Shown piece by piece: positions 46,024 through 59,300 of a stretch of DNA of 64,000 bases. Each line of letters opens with the position of its first letter. The first letter of the stretch is position 1. Below the pieces are notes generated by a model, which was not told where the DNA came from, did no database searches, and worked only from the letters and a program-made list of their open reading frames with translations. This DNA is from Gammaproteobacteria bacterium (GTDB lineage Bacteria > Pseudomonadota > Gammaproteobacteria > JABDBA01): contig JABDBA010000007.1 of assembly GCA_013288885.1 (NCBI GenBank), positions 1-64,000 of the forward strand, in the 5' to 3' direction. The position numbers and the translations under genes were made by a program.

Positions 46024-48033
46024 TTATTCCTTGGTTTCCTCAAATGCTAATAATTCTACACCTTCATCGACTAAATCACCTTCTTTAAAATACCACTCTT
46101 TAACAATACCATTGTCAGGCGCATAAATGGTATGTTCCATTTTCATCGCTTCGACGATGGCCAAACTTGCACCGCGTGGTACTTTTTCGCCTGTTTTTGC
46201 TAACAAGGCTACTATTCGGCTTGGCATTGGTGCGGTTAAATGCGCTTTTGTATCGGCATGGTGTGTATGTTCCCCAAGTGTATCTTCGCTGATTAAAGTA
46301 ACTTGATGGCGCTCACCGTTTAACAATATATAGAGTGAGTTTGCTTCTTGATAAATAACTGCGTGGCATTTTTGCCCATTTAAGTTAGCTACTAATTGTG
46401 TTTCTTGTTCAATCACGCCATTAATGGTGTGTAGTTCATCATCAACATAAATTTGATAATCATTTTCTTGTAAAGAAACCCGAACTGTTTTTTCAATATT
46501 ATCTTGGACTATAAAACGTAAACGTTGTTGCGCGGGAAGGTTTAAACGCCAACCATCGACATTATGCCAAGGAGATGAAGAATCCAAAGAATGCATAGTA
46601 TTTAATTCAGTACTGGTCTTTTGTTTCAGTAAAATATAAAGTGTTGCTATTACCACTACTGAGGAATTTACATTTTTGGTTAAAAACAAATCAGCCGAAT
46701 ATTTTTTAATAAAATCGGTGGCAAATTTAGCTTTCATAAAAGCAGGGTGTTGTGAAAGCGTAGATAGCAAATCTAAATTTGTCGTAACGCCGACAACTTG
46801 ATAATCGCCCAGGGCTTTTGTCAAATGCTGCAATGCGCTGGTACGGTCTTCACCCCAAACAATCAGCTTGCTGATCATGGGATCGTAATATTGTGAGATA
46901 ATATCGTCTTGTTCAATGCCGGTATCGATGCGTACTTGCTGATTTTCACTTGGTGTTTTAAGGAATTTAATAGTACCAATCGATGGCATAAAATCATTAT
47001 TAGGATCTTCGGCGTAAATACGCGCTTCAAATGCATGGCCATGGACTTTCACCTGCTTTTGAGTCAATGGTAATTCTAAACCGCTGGCTACTTTTAGTTG
47101 CCATTCCACCAGATCTTGGCCAATAATCATTTCCGTAACCGGGTGCTCCACCTGCAAGCGGGTATTCATTTCCATGAAATAAAAGTCATGATTTTCATCA
47201 ACTAAAAACTCCACTGTGCCAGCGCCACTATAATTAATCGCGCGTGCGGCTGCGACGGCACATTCACCCATTTGTTGTCGCAATTGTTTGCTTAACTGGG
47301 GGGCAGGGGCTTCTTCGATAATTTTTTGATGGCGACGTTGAATCGAGCAATCGCGTTCAGAAAGATAAATACAATTGCCATGATTATCAGCAAATATTTG
47401 GATTTCGACATGTCTGGGTTGGGTAATATATTTTTCGATTAAAATTTTATCATCGGCAAAACTGGCCAATGCTTCGCGTTTTACCGCTGCCAAAGCCGTT
47501 GCAAATTCGTTGGCTTGCGTAACAACGCGCATACCTTTGCCACCACCGCCTGCTACTGCTTTTAATAGCACCGGGAAACCAACTTGCGCCGCAGCGGCAG
47601 CTAATGTTTTAAGATCTTGCGCGTCTTCGTGGTAACCCGGTACGAGTGGAACTTTTGTTTTAGCCATGATTTTTTTGGCAGCGCTTTTAGATGCCATGGC
47701 TTTCATTGCCGCCGGTGAAGGGCCAATAAAACATAAACCGGCTTTGGCACATTGCTCCGCAAAAACAGGATTTTCAGATAAAAAACCATAGCCCGGATGA
47801 ATCGCCTGCGCGTTAGTTTCTAAAGCGATCTTGATGATTTTATCATTGCATAAATAACTTTCTTGACTGCGCGCAGGCCCTATAAAATAAGCCTCGTCAG
47901 CACGTTTGACGTGCAATGCATTACTGTCTGCTGCGGAGTAAACAGCAACGCACTGAATGCCCATACGTTGTGCGGTTCGGATAACGCGACATGCGATCTC
48001 ACCACGGTTAGCGATTAAAATTTTAGTAAACAT
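46024..48033 (-). CDS. acyl-CoA carboxylase biotin-containing alpha subunit (methylcrotonyl-CoA carboxylase-like)
   Basis: A 669-residue subunit with biotin carboxylase and carrier domains in one chain: MFTKILIANRGEIACRVIRT, the ATP-grasp loop AVAGGGGKGMRVV, EMNTRLQVEHPVTEMI, and the biotin lysine in VEAMKMEHTIYA (about 630). Families of this form are methylcrotonyl-, propionyl- and geranyl-CoA carboxylases. The partner aacS and the divergent MerR gene favour methylcrotonyl-CoA carboxylase (mccA/liuD) of leucine degradation. The matching carboxyltransferase beta subunit is not in the window. Confidence 0.85.
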   Translation of the reverse strand: MFTKILIANRGEIACRVIRTAQRMGIQCVAVYSAADSNALHVKRADEAYFIGPARSQESYLCNDKIIKIALETNAQAIHPGYGFLSENPVFAEQCAKAGLCFIGPSPAAMKAMASKSAAKKIMAKTKVPLVPGYHEDAQDLKTLAAAAAQVGFPVLLKAVAGGGGKGMRVVTQANEFATALAAVKREALASFADDKILIEKYITQPRHVEIQIFADNHGNCIYLSERDCSIQRRHQKIIEEAPAPQLSKQLRQQMGECAVAAARAINYSGAGTVEFLVDENHDFYFMEMNTRLQVEHPVTEMIIGQDLVEWQLKVASGLELPLTQKQVKVHGHAFEARIYAEDPNNDFMPSIGTIKFLKTPSENQQVRIDTGIEQDDIISQYYDPMISKLIVWGEDRTSALQHLTKALGDYQVVGVTTNLDLLSTLSQHPAFMKAKFATDFIKKYSADLFLTKNVNSSVVVIATLYILLKQKTSTELNTMHSLDSSSPWHNVDGWRLNLPAQQRLRFIVQDNIEKTVRVSLQENDYQIYVDDELHTINGVIEQETQLVANLNGQKCHAVIYQEANSLYILLNGERHQVTLISEDTLGEHTHHADTKAHLTAPMPSRIVALLAKTGEKVPRGASLAIVEAMKMEHTIYAPDNGIVKEWYFKEGDLVDEGVELLAFEETKE

Positions 48034-48110
48034 TGGACTTTCATCCTAAAAAGGGTTTATCATATCCGGCAATTGAACACTGTATTCTTTTCAAAGTAAA
48101 CAGGTTTAAT

Positions 48111-48126
48111 GTAAGTGATATCTTAC
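48111..48126. promoter_or_regulatory. GTAAG/CTTAC inverted repeat, candidate MerR operator
   Basis: A 16-base site with 5-base arms between the divergent carboxylase and MerR genes, just upstream of the merR promoter. MerR-family regulators of leucine catabolism (LiuR) bind palindromes in such places; the match to a known LiuR motif was not tested. Confidence 0.4.
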
Positions 48127-48132
48127 GTAAGC

Positions 48133-48161
48133 TTGAAAGTTTGTCGGGAATAGGGTATATT
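48133..48161 (+). promoter_or_regulatory. sigma70-type promoter of the MerR gene
   Basis: TTGAAA (48133-48138) and TATATT (48156-48161) with a 17-base spacer, placing the start near 48168, about 39 bases before the ATG. Confidence 0.6.
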
Positions 48162-48206
48162 CAATTGTTGTAACCTTTAACCAAACGGATAACACAGGGA
48201 GTAATT

Positions 48207-48644
48207 ATGAATTATTTAACAATCGGTAAATTAGCTAAACGGACAGGTGTCAGCACAGTGACAATCCGTTATTATGAACAATGCGGTTTGATTCCTAAAG
48301 CCACCCGTACCCCGGCAGGCTATAGGCTCTATCCAGAAAGTGTGATTGAACATATCTACTTTTTGAAGAGCACTAAAACAGCTGGTTTTTCTTTAGCTGA
48401 AATTGGTGAACTGGTTGCGTTGCTCAATAGCAATCGACCCACATCTAATGCATCTAAAACGCAATTGCTTGAAAAAGCTAATATGATTAAAGAAAAAATC
48501 ATCGCGTTGAAGAATGTACAGAAGATGCTAGAGACAACAGCTACCACAGGCGGTAGTTTACGTGTGCAAGCTTCAGCTATGTCTGAACAGATGCAAGCTG
48601 GACGTCAACGCCGTACTCGCCGTGAAGAAGAAGCGCTAGCTTAA
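48207..48644 (+). CDS. MerR family transcriptional regulator
   Basis: The 145 residues have the MerR winged helix (YLTIGKLAKRTGVSTVTIRYYEQ, then LIPKATRTPAGYRLYPES) and a dimerisation helix (about 85-120). No metal-binding cysteines are seen in the C-terminal tail, which is Arg/Glu-rich instead, so an organic effector is likely. Its divergent position next to a carboxylase and aacS resembles LiuR, the MerR regulator of leucine/isovalerate catabolism; this is inference. Confidence 0.88.
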   Translation: MNYLTIGKLAKRTGVSTVTIRYYEQCGLIPKATRTPAGYRLYPESVIEHIYFLKSTKTAGFSLAEIGELVALLNSNRPTSNASKTQLLEKANMIKEKIIALKNVQKMLETTATTGGSLRVQASAMSEQMQAGRQRRTRREEEALA

Positions 48645-48650
48645 CCGATA

Positions 48651-48711
48651 TACTCTAAAGCGTTTGAATTTTAGGAAAAGAAGTCCACCTAAGATTCAAA
48701 CGCGAAGAGTA
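48651..48711. repeat. dispersed palindromic repeat, copy 2 (between merR and folD)
   Basis: Arms 48651-48675 and 48688-48711 pair as imperfect inverted repeats sharing the core GCGTTTGAAT. They match the arms of the element at 5927-6048, but with a 12-base centre instead of 74. The right arm runs into the folD coding end and supplies its last codons and stop. Confidence 0.75.
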
Positions 48712-49547
48712 AGTGCAGCAAGCGTATTCTCCATAAGGGTAGCGACAGTCATTGGGCCAACACCACCCGGAACGGGAGTAATCCAGCTGGCTTTTTTACT
48801 GGCACTAGCAAACTCTATATCGCCGACAAGATGGCCGTCTTGTAGTCTATTCATACCTACGTCCACTACAATTGCACCGGGTTTTATCCATTCACTTTGC
48901 ACGATTCCTGGTTTACCAATAGCCACAATTAATAAGTCGGCATTTTTAACATGGGCGGCAAGGTCACGCGTAAAACGGTGACAAACAGTGACAGTAGCAC
49001 CAGCGATTAATAATTCTAATGCCAGCGGGCGGCCTACTATATTTGATGCGCCGACCACTACGGCATCCATCCCTTTAATATGAAGTTTATAATGATGTAA
49101 TAAGGTCATAATGCCGTGTGGTGTACATGGCCTTAACAGTGGTTTACGTTGCGCCAGACGGCCTAGATTGTAAGGGTGAAAACCATCAATATCTTTATGT
49201 GGAGCAATATGTTCTAAGATGATGGATTTATCAATATTAAAGGGCAGTGGTAGTTGTACTAAAATTCCATCAATAGTGGGATCAGCATTTAACTTATCGA
49301 TTAATTGCAGCAACTCTTCTTGGGTGGTGGTGTCTGGCAAATCATAAGCAAATGAGACTATTCCCACCTCCTGGCAGGCTTGACGCTTATGCTTTACATA
49401 GACCGCCGAAGCAGGGTCATTGCCAATTAAAATAACGGCCAGCCCCGGTGCACGCAAACCTTGCTGCAAACGATCGGCAATTTTAGTTTTAATTTTAGCG
49501 CGAATATTCGCTGCCAGCGCTTTTCCATCCAGAATTTGTGCGGTCAT
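48696..49547 (-). CDS. folD: methylenetetrahydrofolate dehydrogenase/cyclohydrolase
   Basis: Bifunctional enzyme of one-carbon metabolism. The 283 residues include the catalytic Lys region [26 protein letters not shown], and the NADP motif [15 protein letters not shown], ending [20 protein letters not shown]. Length is normal. The C-terminal TLRV and stop codon are encoded by the arm of a palindromic repeat, suggesting that the repeat trimmed or replaced the original end. Confidence 0.95.
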   Translation of the reverse strand: MTAQILDGKALAANIRAKIKTKIADRLQQGLRAPGLAVILIGNDPASAVYVKHKRQACQEVGIVSFAYDLPDTTTQEELLQLIDKLNADPTIDGILVQLPLPFNIDKSIILEHIAPHKDIDGFHPYNLGRLAQRKPLLRPCTPHGIMTLLHHYKLHIKGMDAVVVGASNIVGRPLALELLIAGATVTVCHRFTRDLAAHVKNADLLIVAIGKPGIVQSEWIKPGAIVVDVGMNRLQDGHLVGDIEFASASKKASWITPVPGGVGPMTVATLMENTLAALTLRV

Positions 49548-49589
49548 AAATTTACCCCTACCCTAATAAGAAAATAATCTCTATACTAA

Positions 49590-50894
<1,305 letters not shown>

Positions 50895-50917
50895 ATTTAA
50901 CAAAAGGGCGCAAAATT

Positions 50918-51208
50918 ATGTTTCTTATTACTGTAACCTACATACAATCCATAGATGTTGTCGAACAACATCTGGTAGCACATCGTAACTTTCTCGAAGA
51001 AGGTTATCAAAAAGATTATTTCGTGGTCTCTGGGCCACAGAACCCGCGCACGGGTGGGGTGATTATTTCTCAATTGAATAATCGCAATGAATTAATGAAA
51101 ATTATCGAGCAAGATCCCTTCTATAAAAATAAAATAGCTGAATATAACGTCATTGAATTTGATCCGGTTAAATATCATAAAGACTTCACTCCTTTCATCA
51201 TAAAATGA
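50918..51208 (+). CDS. YciI family protein
   Basis: A 96-residue member of the YciI/YCII ferredoxin-like fold family, whose members are mostly of unknown function (some act as dehydrochlorinases or fused regulators). Seen: MFLITVTYI, the conserved His in LVAHRNFLEEGY, and DPFYKNKIAEYNVIEFDPVKY. It lies 23 bases after serS and 10 before the OPT transporter gene, so the three may be one transcript. Confidence 0.85.
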   Translation: MFLITVTYIQSIDVVEQHLVAHRNFLEEGYQKDYFVVSGPQNPRTGGVIISQLNNRNELMKIIEQDPFYKNKIAEYNVIEFDPVKYHKDFTPFIIK

Positions 51209-51218
51209 GCGTGTCATA

Positions 51219-53222
51219 ATGGAAAATGATAAACCGCTGATTGCGCCGGAACAATCGTTGCCAGAAATTACTATTAAAGTAATTATCATCGCCATTTTAC
51301 TCGCTATTATCTTAGCTGCTTCGAATACTTATCTGGCACTTAAGATCGGTATTTTGACTTCGGCTTCAATTCCCGCAGCCGTATTATCGATGGGGATTTT
51401 ACGCTTATTTAAACGATCGAATATTTTAGAAAACAATTTAATCCAAACCGCTGCATCTGCTGGTGAAGCGGTTGCAGGTGGTATTGTTTATACTATCCCT
51501 GCGTTAATCATTATTCATTATTGGGATCATTTTAGATATTGGGAAAATTTTTTTATTGCCTTATGCGGGGGCATGCTCGGTATTTTATTTTCTATCCCGT
51601 TGCGTCGGGTGTTAATGACTGCAAAACATTTAAAATTTCCAGAGGGCAGGGCGATCGCCGAAGTATTGCACATGGGCATGAAACAGCAATTTGGTTTTAA
51701 AGAAATGTTGTGGGGTGGTTCGGTGGGTGCTTTATTAGAATTAGCGCAAACCGGTTTAAAAATCATGGCCAATAGTTTTCAAGCCTGGTTTTCAGTTGGC
51801 AGTACCGTGTTAGGTTTTGGTGGTGGATTTTCAGCCACGTTAATCGGTGCAGGTTATCTGATGAGTTTTAATGTGGCATTGAGTTTATTAATCGGTGCAG
51901 TGCTTGCTTGGGGCATCGGGTTGCCGATTTTCAGTACACTAATGAATTCTACCGCTCATAGCATTAGCCCTACCCAAACCATTATTGCTGCTTATAGCGG
52001 TGATATGCATTTCATCGGGGTCGGTGCAATGTTAGTGGCAGGCTTATGGACCTTATTAGGTTTATTCAAACCCTTTGCCGAAAGTTTAAAATTGTCATTT
52101 CAGGCGGCGCTGGATAAAAATAATCGTTATAAACTATTACGCACTGAGCGCGATATTCCTATTAATTATGTATTAAAAGGGATTATTGTAACCTTTGTGA
52201 TTACCTATTTTGTATTCCAGCATTCTTTTGATTTTTCAGTTTTTAACGTTCCCAATTTATGGCAACCACCACTAATTTTATTGGCATTATTATATGTATT
52301 AGTCGCTGGTTTTTTGATGGTGGTGATCTGTGCTTATTTTTCTGGCTTAGTGGGTGTGACTGCCAGCCCAGGTTCTGCCGTAGTGATAGCCGGTATGTTG
52401 TTAGCGGCATTAATTATTCGATCTTTATTGGCATTTCACCCCAGCCCACTGACAGAAACCATATTATTACATGCAGCGGCCATTACGATTATTGTTGGCG
52501 GTGTGATAACCGGCGCTGCCTGCATTGCCAATGATAATATCCAAGATCTTAAAGTAGGGCATTTGATCGGCGCTACGCCTTGGAAGCAGCAGCTAATGCT
52601 GATGTTAGGTGCAATTATTGCTGCTGCGGTTATACCTCCGATTATGAATATGTTATTTAACGCTTATGGTATTGGTGGGGTATTTCCACATGCGGGGATG
52701 GATGCTAGCCAAACTTTAGCAGCGCCTCCGGCAGCGGCGATGGCGGGCATCACGCAAGGTGTATTTAATCACGATATTCCTTGGCCCATGGTTGGCATCG
52801 GCGCTGGGGTGGTGGTGCTTTGTATTTTGGCCAACCGTTTATTTAGCAAGCACGGGCATGAGCTTTCGATTCTGGCATTGGCCATTGGTATTTATCTACC
52901 CTTAACTTCTTCAGTGCCGTTATTTATCGGTGGCCTGTTTGCTTTGATAACCAAAATGGCCTTATGCAAAAAGGAAGGGGCATCTTTGGATAAGACGCTA
53001 GCTAACCAGAAGCTTCAACGCGGTTTATTGCTGGCTTGTGGCTTGGTAGCAGGCGCGGCCTTAATGGATGTGCTATTAGCCATTCCTATGTCTTTAGCGC
53101 ATAACCCCGACGTATTAGCCATCATGCCCGCAGGCTGGTCAGGCCTAGCGACCTTACTGGGTGCGCTTAGTGTACTTGGGTTGGGGCTGTGGTTTTATCG
53201 GGTAGTCACTAAACCTTATTGA
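51219..53222 (+). CDS. OPT family oligopeptide transporter
   Basis: A 667-residue inner-membrane protein with about 14-16 membrane segments of the OPT family, which import peptides or metal chelates by proton coupling. Seen: LAASNTYLALKIGILTSASIP at the first segments, SAGEAVAGGIVYTIPAL, KFPEGRAIAEVLHMG, and PAAAMAGITQGVFN, all typical of the bacterial OPT group. Peptide uptake fits an amino-acid-using intracellular lifestyle. Substrate not determinable. Confidence 0.92.
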   Translation: MENDKPLIAPEQSLPEITIKVIIIAILLAIILAASNTYLALKIGILTSASIPAAVLSMGILRLFKRSNILENNLIQTAASAGEAVAGGIVYTIPALIIIHYWDHFRYWENFFIALCGGMLGILFSIPLRRVLMTAKHLKFPEGRAIAEVLHMGMKQQFGFKEMLWGGSVGALLELAQTGLKIMANSFQAWFSVGSTVLGFGGGFSATLIGAGYLMSFNVALSLLIGAVLAWGIGLPIFSTLMNSTAHSISPTQTIIAAYSGDMHFIGVGAMLVAGLWTLLGLFKPFAESLKLSFQAALDKNNRYKLLRTERDIPINYVLKGIIVTFVITYFVFQHSFDFSVFNVPNLWQPPLILLALLYVLVAGFLMVVICAYFSGLVGVTASPGSAVVIAGMLLAALIIRSLLAFHPSPLTETILLHAAAITIIVGGVITGAACIANDNIQDLKVGHLIGATPWKQQLMLMLGAIIAAAVIPPIMNMLFNAYGIGGVFPHAGMDASQTLAAPPAAAMAGITQGVFNHDIPWPMVGIGAGVVVLCILANRLFSKHGHELSILALAIGIYLPLTSSVPLFIGGLFALITKMALCKKEGASLDKTLANQKLQRGLLLACGLVAGAALMDVLLAIPMSLAHNPDVLAIMPAGWSGLATLLGALSVLGLGLWFYRVVTKPY

Positions 53223-53269
53223 TCAGCTTGCACTTCGGCTATAAAAAGGTATTATATGCAGTCTCCCAG

Positions 53270-53345
53270 GGGCCGTTAGCTCAGTTGGTAGAGCAGCGGA
53301 CTTTTAATCCGTTGGTCGATGGTTCGAATCCATCACGGCCCACCA
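53270..53345 (+). tRNA. tRNA-Lys, anticodon TTT
   Basis: A 76-base cloverleaf from GGGCCGT to ACGGCCC-ACCA with full acceptor pairing, D arm AGCTCAGTTGGTAGAGC, anticodon loop CTTTTAA (anticodon TTT at 53303-53305), and T arm GATGGTTCGAATCCATC. CCA is encoded. It is followed six bases later by the stop of the convergent glucan synthase gene. Confidence 0.97.
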
Positions 53346-53351
53346 AAAAAC

Positions 53352-56300
53352 CTAGGTCATCAAAGCCACAACCACCCGATGCACCTGCTGATCATCTACC
53401 AGTGGAATATAATCCACATCTAACGCAACGCCGTCTAGAGTAATTTTTGCTAGCTCAGGTGTTCGAGAAATAGTTATCTGATACAAGGTTGTGCCAAAAT
53501 GGTAATCTAGATTAAAGCCTTCCCAATCATTAGGTAAGCAAGGTGTGAAATGTAATTGCTTGTCGTGTAAATGTAACCCGAGCAGTGATTCAGTAATCAG
53601 GCGATACATCCAACCGGCAGAACCGGTGTACCAACTCCAACCACCACGACCGACGTGGGGTGCAACACTATAAACATCGGCTGCAATAACATAAGGCTCG
53701 ATTTTATAAATATCAATCTCAGCGGATGTTCGCCCATGATTGATGGGATTAATCAAATTAAAAAGCGACCATGCCAATTGATTTTCACCCAACGTTGCAA
53801 AAGCCATAATTGCCCAAACTGCCGCATGAGTGTACTGACCACCGTTTTCACGCACACCCGGCACATAACCTTTGATATAGCCAGGATTAAGCGAAGAGTG
53901 ATCGAAAGGCGGAGTGAGCAATTGGATCAACGCATCATCATTTTGTACTAGATAATGATTCAGTGCGCCCATCGCTTGTTTTGCACGCTCTGGTTTCGCC
54001 GCGCCCGATAACACCGACCAACTTTGCGCAATGGAATCGATTTGACACTCTACATTACTGGTTGATCCTAGTGGTGTGCCATCATCGAAATAAGCCCGAC
54101 GATACCAAGCACCATCCCAGCCATTATTTTCGAGTTGTAGTTGCAATGTTTTACTCGCGTCATTACATGTATCGGCAAATTTTGTATCACCATATTGCTG
54201 TGCTAGTTTTGCAAAACGAATAAGTATATTGTAGAGAAAAAATCCAAGCCAAATACTTTCACCACGCCCATGAATACCTACTAAATTCATACCGTCATTC
54301 CAATCGCCGGATCCCATTAATGGCAAACCGTGTTCGCCAAATTGTAAACCATGCAGAATGGCACGCACACCATGTTGATATAAACTGGCACTTTCACCGA
54401 TAGTCGGTAAATCATAATAAGATTCTTCATCTGCGTTGAGTGGGCGCCCTTGCAGAAACACGACCGATTCATCAAGCACGCTAATATCGCCGGTACATTC
54501 TACATAACGACAAATAGCAAACGGTAACCATAGATAATCATCAGAACAGCGGCTGCGTAAACCACGGCCCGAAGGTGGATGCCACCAATGTTGCACATCG
54601 CCTTCTGTAAATTGATGTGCGGCGCTCAACAATAAATGCGCACGAAAAAGTTGTGGTTCTGCATGTACTAATGCCATTACATCTTGCAGTTGATCGCGAA
54701 AACCAAAAGCACCACCCGATTGATAATAACCGCTACGTCCCCATATGCGGCACGATAAAGTTTGATATAATAACCAGCCATTAGCTAGCACATTAACAGC
54801 CAGATCAGGCGTTTTTATTTGTACGGTACTCAGAGTGCGTTGCCAATATTGACGAATATTGATTAAAGCATCTTGTGCCGCAACTGGGCCGCGAAAGCGA
54901 TGTATCAACATTTCCGCTTCTTCGGTATTGTGTCCCGCGCCGAGGGTGAATACGAGTTCGCGTGTTTGTCCTTGTGCTAATTCAAAGGTTAATTGAATGA
55001 CACTGCAAGGATCTAATCCCGCACCCACACGGCCAGATAACCGGCTGCGCGTCATTGCAGCGGGATGTTGATAAGAGCCATTGCGACCAAGAAACTCGAC
55101 GCGATCACAGGTCACGCTGCGCATGGTTGGGTTTAATCTTGAAGTAGTTGCATTAAAAAATGCAGTTCGTTCACCAAATTCGGTGTTGTAACGATTGCGT
55201 GCCAACAGCGCACCACTGGCTGCAATTTCGGTGACAACATGCATGGCGTTTTTAGAACGCAGATCACCTAATACCCATTCGATATAACCAGTAGCAGATA
55301 AATGACGTTGTTGATTTGAATCGTTACGCACTTTTAATACAGCAAATTTAACCGCAGCATCTATGGCAACATACATCCAAAGTTCAGAATGAATGCCATC
55401 TTCAATATGTTCAAATACGCTATAACCAAAACCATGGCGGATTTCATATTCACCATAACCACGGCACGGGAGTGGGGTAGGCGACCAATATTTCCCCGTT
55501 TCTTCATCACGCAAATAAAACATTTCACCGGCAGAATCTTGCACGGGATCATTCTCCCATGGGGTTAGCCGAAATTCGTGCGCATTTTCAGTCCAGGTAT
55601 AAGCTTGACCGCTTTCAGATACCAGTGTGCCAAAAGTGGAATTAGCTAATACATTAATCCATGGCGCTGGTGTGTTTTTACCTTTGCCGAGTACGATAAC
55701 ATATTCACTACCATCAGCAGTAAAACCACCTAAACCATTAAAGAAAAGCAAATTACGCAATGGTTTATTCAATGATTGCGCAGAAACATGCTGCCTCGGT
55801 GATGCTACCAAGCGCGGTATGATCGGCAATCGTGGCGGCGACCGATCAAGTTGTTCTGCTAACGTGCCAAATTTATCGCAGAGAATCACGTGTGCCACGG
55901 ATTGTAACAGTATGCGATCTTCAGCTGGCATCTGATCGGCAACCCGTAAAAAAATTCCGCCAGCGCGATCGGTCACGTTGATGGTGATACCGCTGCTCAT
56001 CATGCTTATTATTTGATCTTGCAGTGCTTGTCGATAGCTAACTGCTTCTTGATTTAAAATAACCAGATCAACGGCCAAACCTTTTTGCCGCCAATAAGAA
56101 TGTGCTTGCACTAATTGTCGCACCAGATCGATGTTAGCTAGTTCTTCAAGGTACAACAACACGATGGGTAAATCACCCGAAATAGAATAACCCCATAATC
56201 CAGATTGCCCACGTTGATTGCTAGCAATAATATCGGATGCGGCGCGATGAGTGCGATTACTATAAAGAATTGAGCCAGCGAGTTTGGTATAAAGCTGTGC

Positions 56301-59300
56301 ATCTGTTTCAGAAATATTAAGTTGACGCAATAACACTTGCCCATGCGTCCAAGATAATCCAAAGACACGGTTTGCTAAGCGTCGATCGCGGTATTTTTCG
56401 ATTAGGGCAATACACTGTTCACGTGTTTCTGTCACGCCAGTTACTAGATCGAGTGTGATCGATTCACCTGGCTTTAGTTTTAATTGACAACGAATCGCAA
56501 TAATGGGATCTAACACGGCACCGGCTGTATTCGATAATGCCCCTGGTTCTGTCATCGCCTGTGGCGTGGCGAGTGTTTGTCCACGACCAATAAAGTTTTC
56601 GCGGTTGGTTTCAAAAGAAATAGGATAAACTTCGTCATTATGTATCATCAGTAAATGATACATCCAAGGAGGGTGTTCTTGATCAGTGAGCGGTCGCCGG
56701 GTGGCTAAAATAGCTTGTTGCTGGAATAAGATTTCAGTTTCTACAAACAAATTACTGAAGGCAGGGTGATCTTGATCAGCCGCTTGTGGTGCTAAAACAA
56801 TTTCACCATAGCTAGTAAATTCGATGATGCGATGAATCGCTGAGTGGTTGTAAATGCGCATGCGGCGTAATTCAATATCATCTTCCGGCGATATTACGAT
56901 TTCAGTGTGAGTATCGATTTCATAATTACTGCGACTAAATTCAGCATGTCCTTCTGAAAAAACTACTTTATATTGATCAGGATGGCCTAACGTCGGTTGA
57001 TAGTTAGTCGACCAGTAAGTGTCCATATTAATATCACGCAGATAACCGTATAATCCTCGGTTATCACAAGTGCCATCTTCCCGCCAACGCGTTAAAGCCA
57101 GGTTTTTCCAACGACTATAACCACTACCTGCTTGCGTCAGCATCACTTGATAACGTCCATTAGAAAGTAGTTGAACTTCAGGTGTTGCTGTATTAGGTTT
57201 ATTAAATACGCGTATCGATGATTCCACATCGTTCGTGGTAGTGGTGGCAATTACAGAGTGGGTGATTTGTGAGTAAGTGGCAACCGGTTTAGGAACACGC
57301 TCTTGTAGCAAGAGAAGAGTGGCTTGAAATAACGGATCAGCCATAAAACGTTTTTGCATCGGTTGTTGGTGTAATAGCGAAGACAATGCTAAGAAACTCA
57401 TCCCTTGGTGATGTGTCATGAACGAACGCACCAATGCACTGGTTTTACTGCGTGGTAATCGCACGGCGGTATAATCAATGGCTTCATAAAAGCCAAATCG
57501 ACCTATAGCTCCTGCATTAGCCAAGCGCTGTAGATTTTCACACGCTGCTTCAGGTGCGATCATTAATGCCATAATGCTCGCATAAGGTGCTATCACTAAG
57601 TCTTCCGCCAAACCACGTTTTAGCCCTAATCCTGGCACACCAAAGGCACGGTATTGATAATTTAAATGGGCATCTACTGTATTATAACCTGATTCAGAAA
57701 TTCCCCATGGCACACCACGTTGTTTACCATAATCTATTTGTCGGTTAACGGCGGTGCGGCAGGTTTGATCTAATAACGTGTCTTCGTAAGAGGGCATTAC
57801 CAGCAATGGCATCAAGTACTCGAACATCGACCCACTCCACGAAACTAAAATAGGATCACCGCGACTTAAAGTTAATACTCGCCCTAGTGCAAACCAGCTT
57901 TCTTGCGGCAATTGTCCTTGCGCAATTGCTACGAAATTAGTGAGACGTGCTTCAGATGAAAGCAGATCGTAATAACTACGATCACGTCGTTGCTCATCTA
58001 CGTTATAACCGATTGCCAACAGACGGCTGACCTTATCATACAGAAAATCAAATTCCATCTGCGATAATTCAAAAGCTTGTGCTGCTAACGCTTCAATGCG
58101 AATTTTTTCTGATACTGTAAAACCATTACGTAGTGCCAGTAAACCTTGGCGCAAGGTTAATAAATGCCCAGCTAGGTTTCCGCTATCGACGGTAGAGATA
58201 TAACGCGGTAGTAGCGGTTGCAGAGATTGAGTGTCATACCAGTTATAAAAATGTCCTTTATAACGGTCAAGCCGTGACATAGTTTGTAAGGTATTAGTCG
58301 TGCGTTCCAATAATTGCTCTAAATTAATATAACTAAAATCATAAGCCGTTAAATTGGATAAGAGTGTCAAACCTATATTAGTAGGTGAAGTACGATGCGC
58401 CACTATTTCTCGGGGTGCTTCTTGATAATTATCGGGTGGTAACCAATGATCTGCAGCGGTTACAAACGTTTCAAAAAAATTCCATGTTTTACGGGCAATC
58501 TCGTGTAAAAAACTGAGTTGTGCTGCAGTGAGTTTTATTTCGGCACGCACAAAAGGTCGACTGAGCCAGCGCGCGATCAGCGGTGATGCAAACCATAGTA
58601 TCAGCAACGGAGCTGCAAAAAATAATGATATGGGGCGAACTAAAACAAGAGTTGCAAATAGCGCAATTGCTGTGGCCGGGCCGATCCACATAGTATTTAC
58701 CCATTGCCATTCTGTATCGCGAAACTTACGGCCTGCTTGATCAGAGGGGACCCATTCCAGCAAATGACGATGCGAAAGCACAACACGCCAAAGTGTACAT
58801 AATATCGCACAAAGGCTATACCATGCCTCGTGTGGTAAACAGGTGAGATATAAAATTAATTGTGCAACACGCCAACGTACAACGCGCATGATGATGCTAA
58901 GGTGTTGGTGGAATAAAATATCATTGGGTTTACGTACAAATTCAAGCATGGTAGCGAACGTTGTTGGCAACAACACAATGAGGAGAATAACACCGATCCA
59001 GAAACCGGTTGCAGGCAATAACATCCAACTTAAACTGAATAAAATTATTAGTGCAATAGGAACCAGGCTACGCCGTAAATTGTCAAATAATTTCCAGCGT
59101 GATAATCCATTCAACCCAGGTGAGAATAACCAACCCATTAATTGCCAATCGCCTCGAATCCAACGGGTGCGACGGGTGGTATCTACCAAATAACTGCCAG
59201 GCGATTGTTCGTACAATGGTACATCACTTAGCAGCCCAGATCTTAAATAGCAGCCTTCTAATAAATCGTGGCTAAGAATATGGTTTTCAGGAAAACGTTG

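Noticed and set aside
53219..53443. 74-residue frame across tRNA-Lys
   Set aside because: Its middle part is the translation of the tRNA gene and its end is antisense to the glucan synthase.
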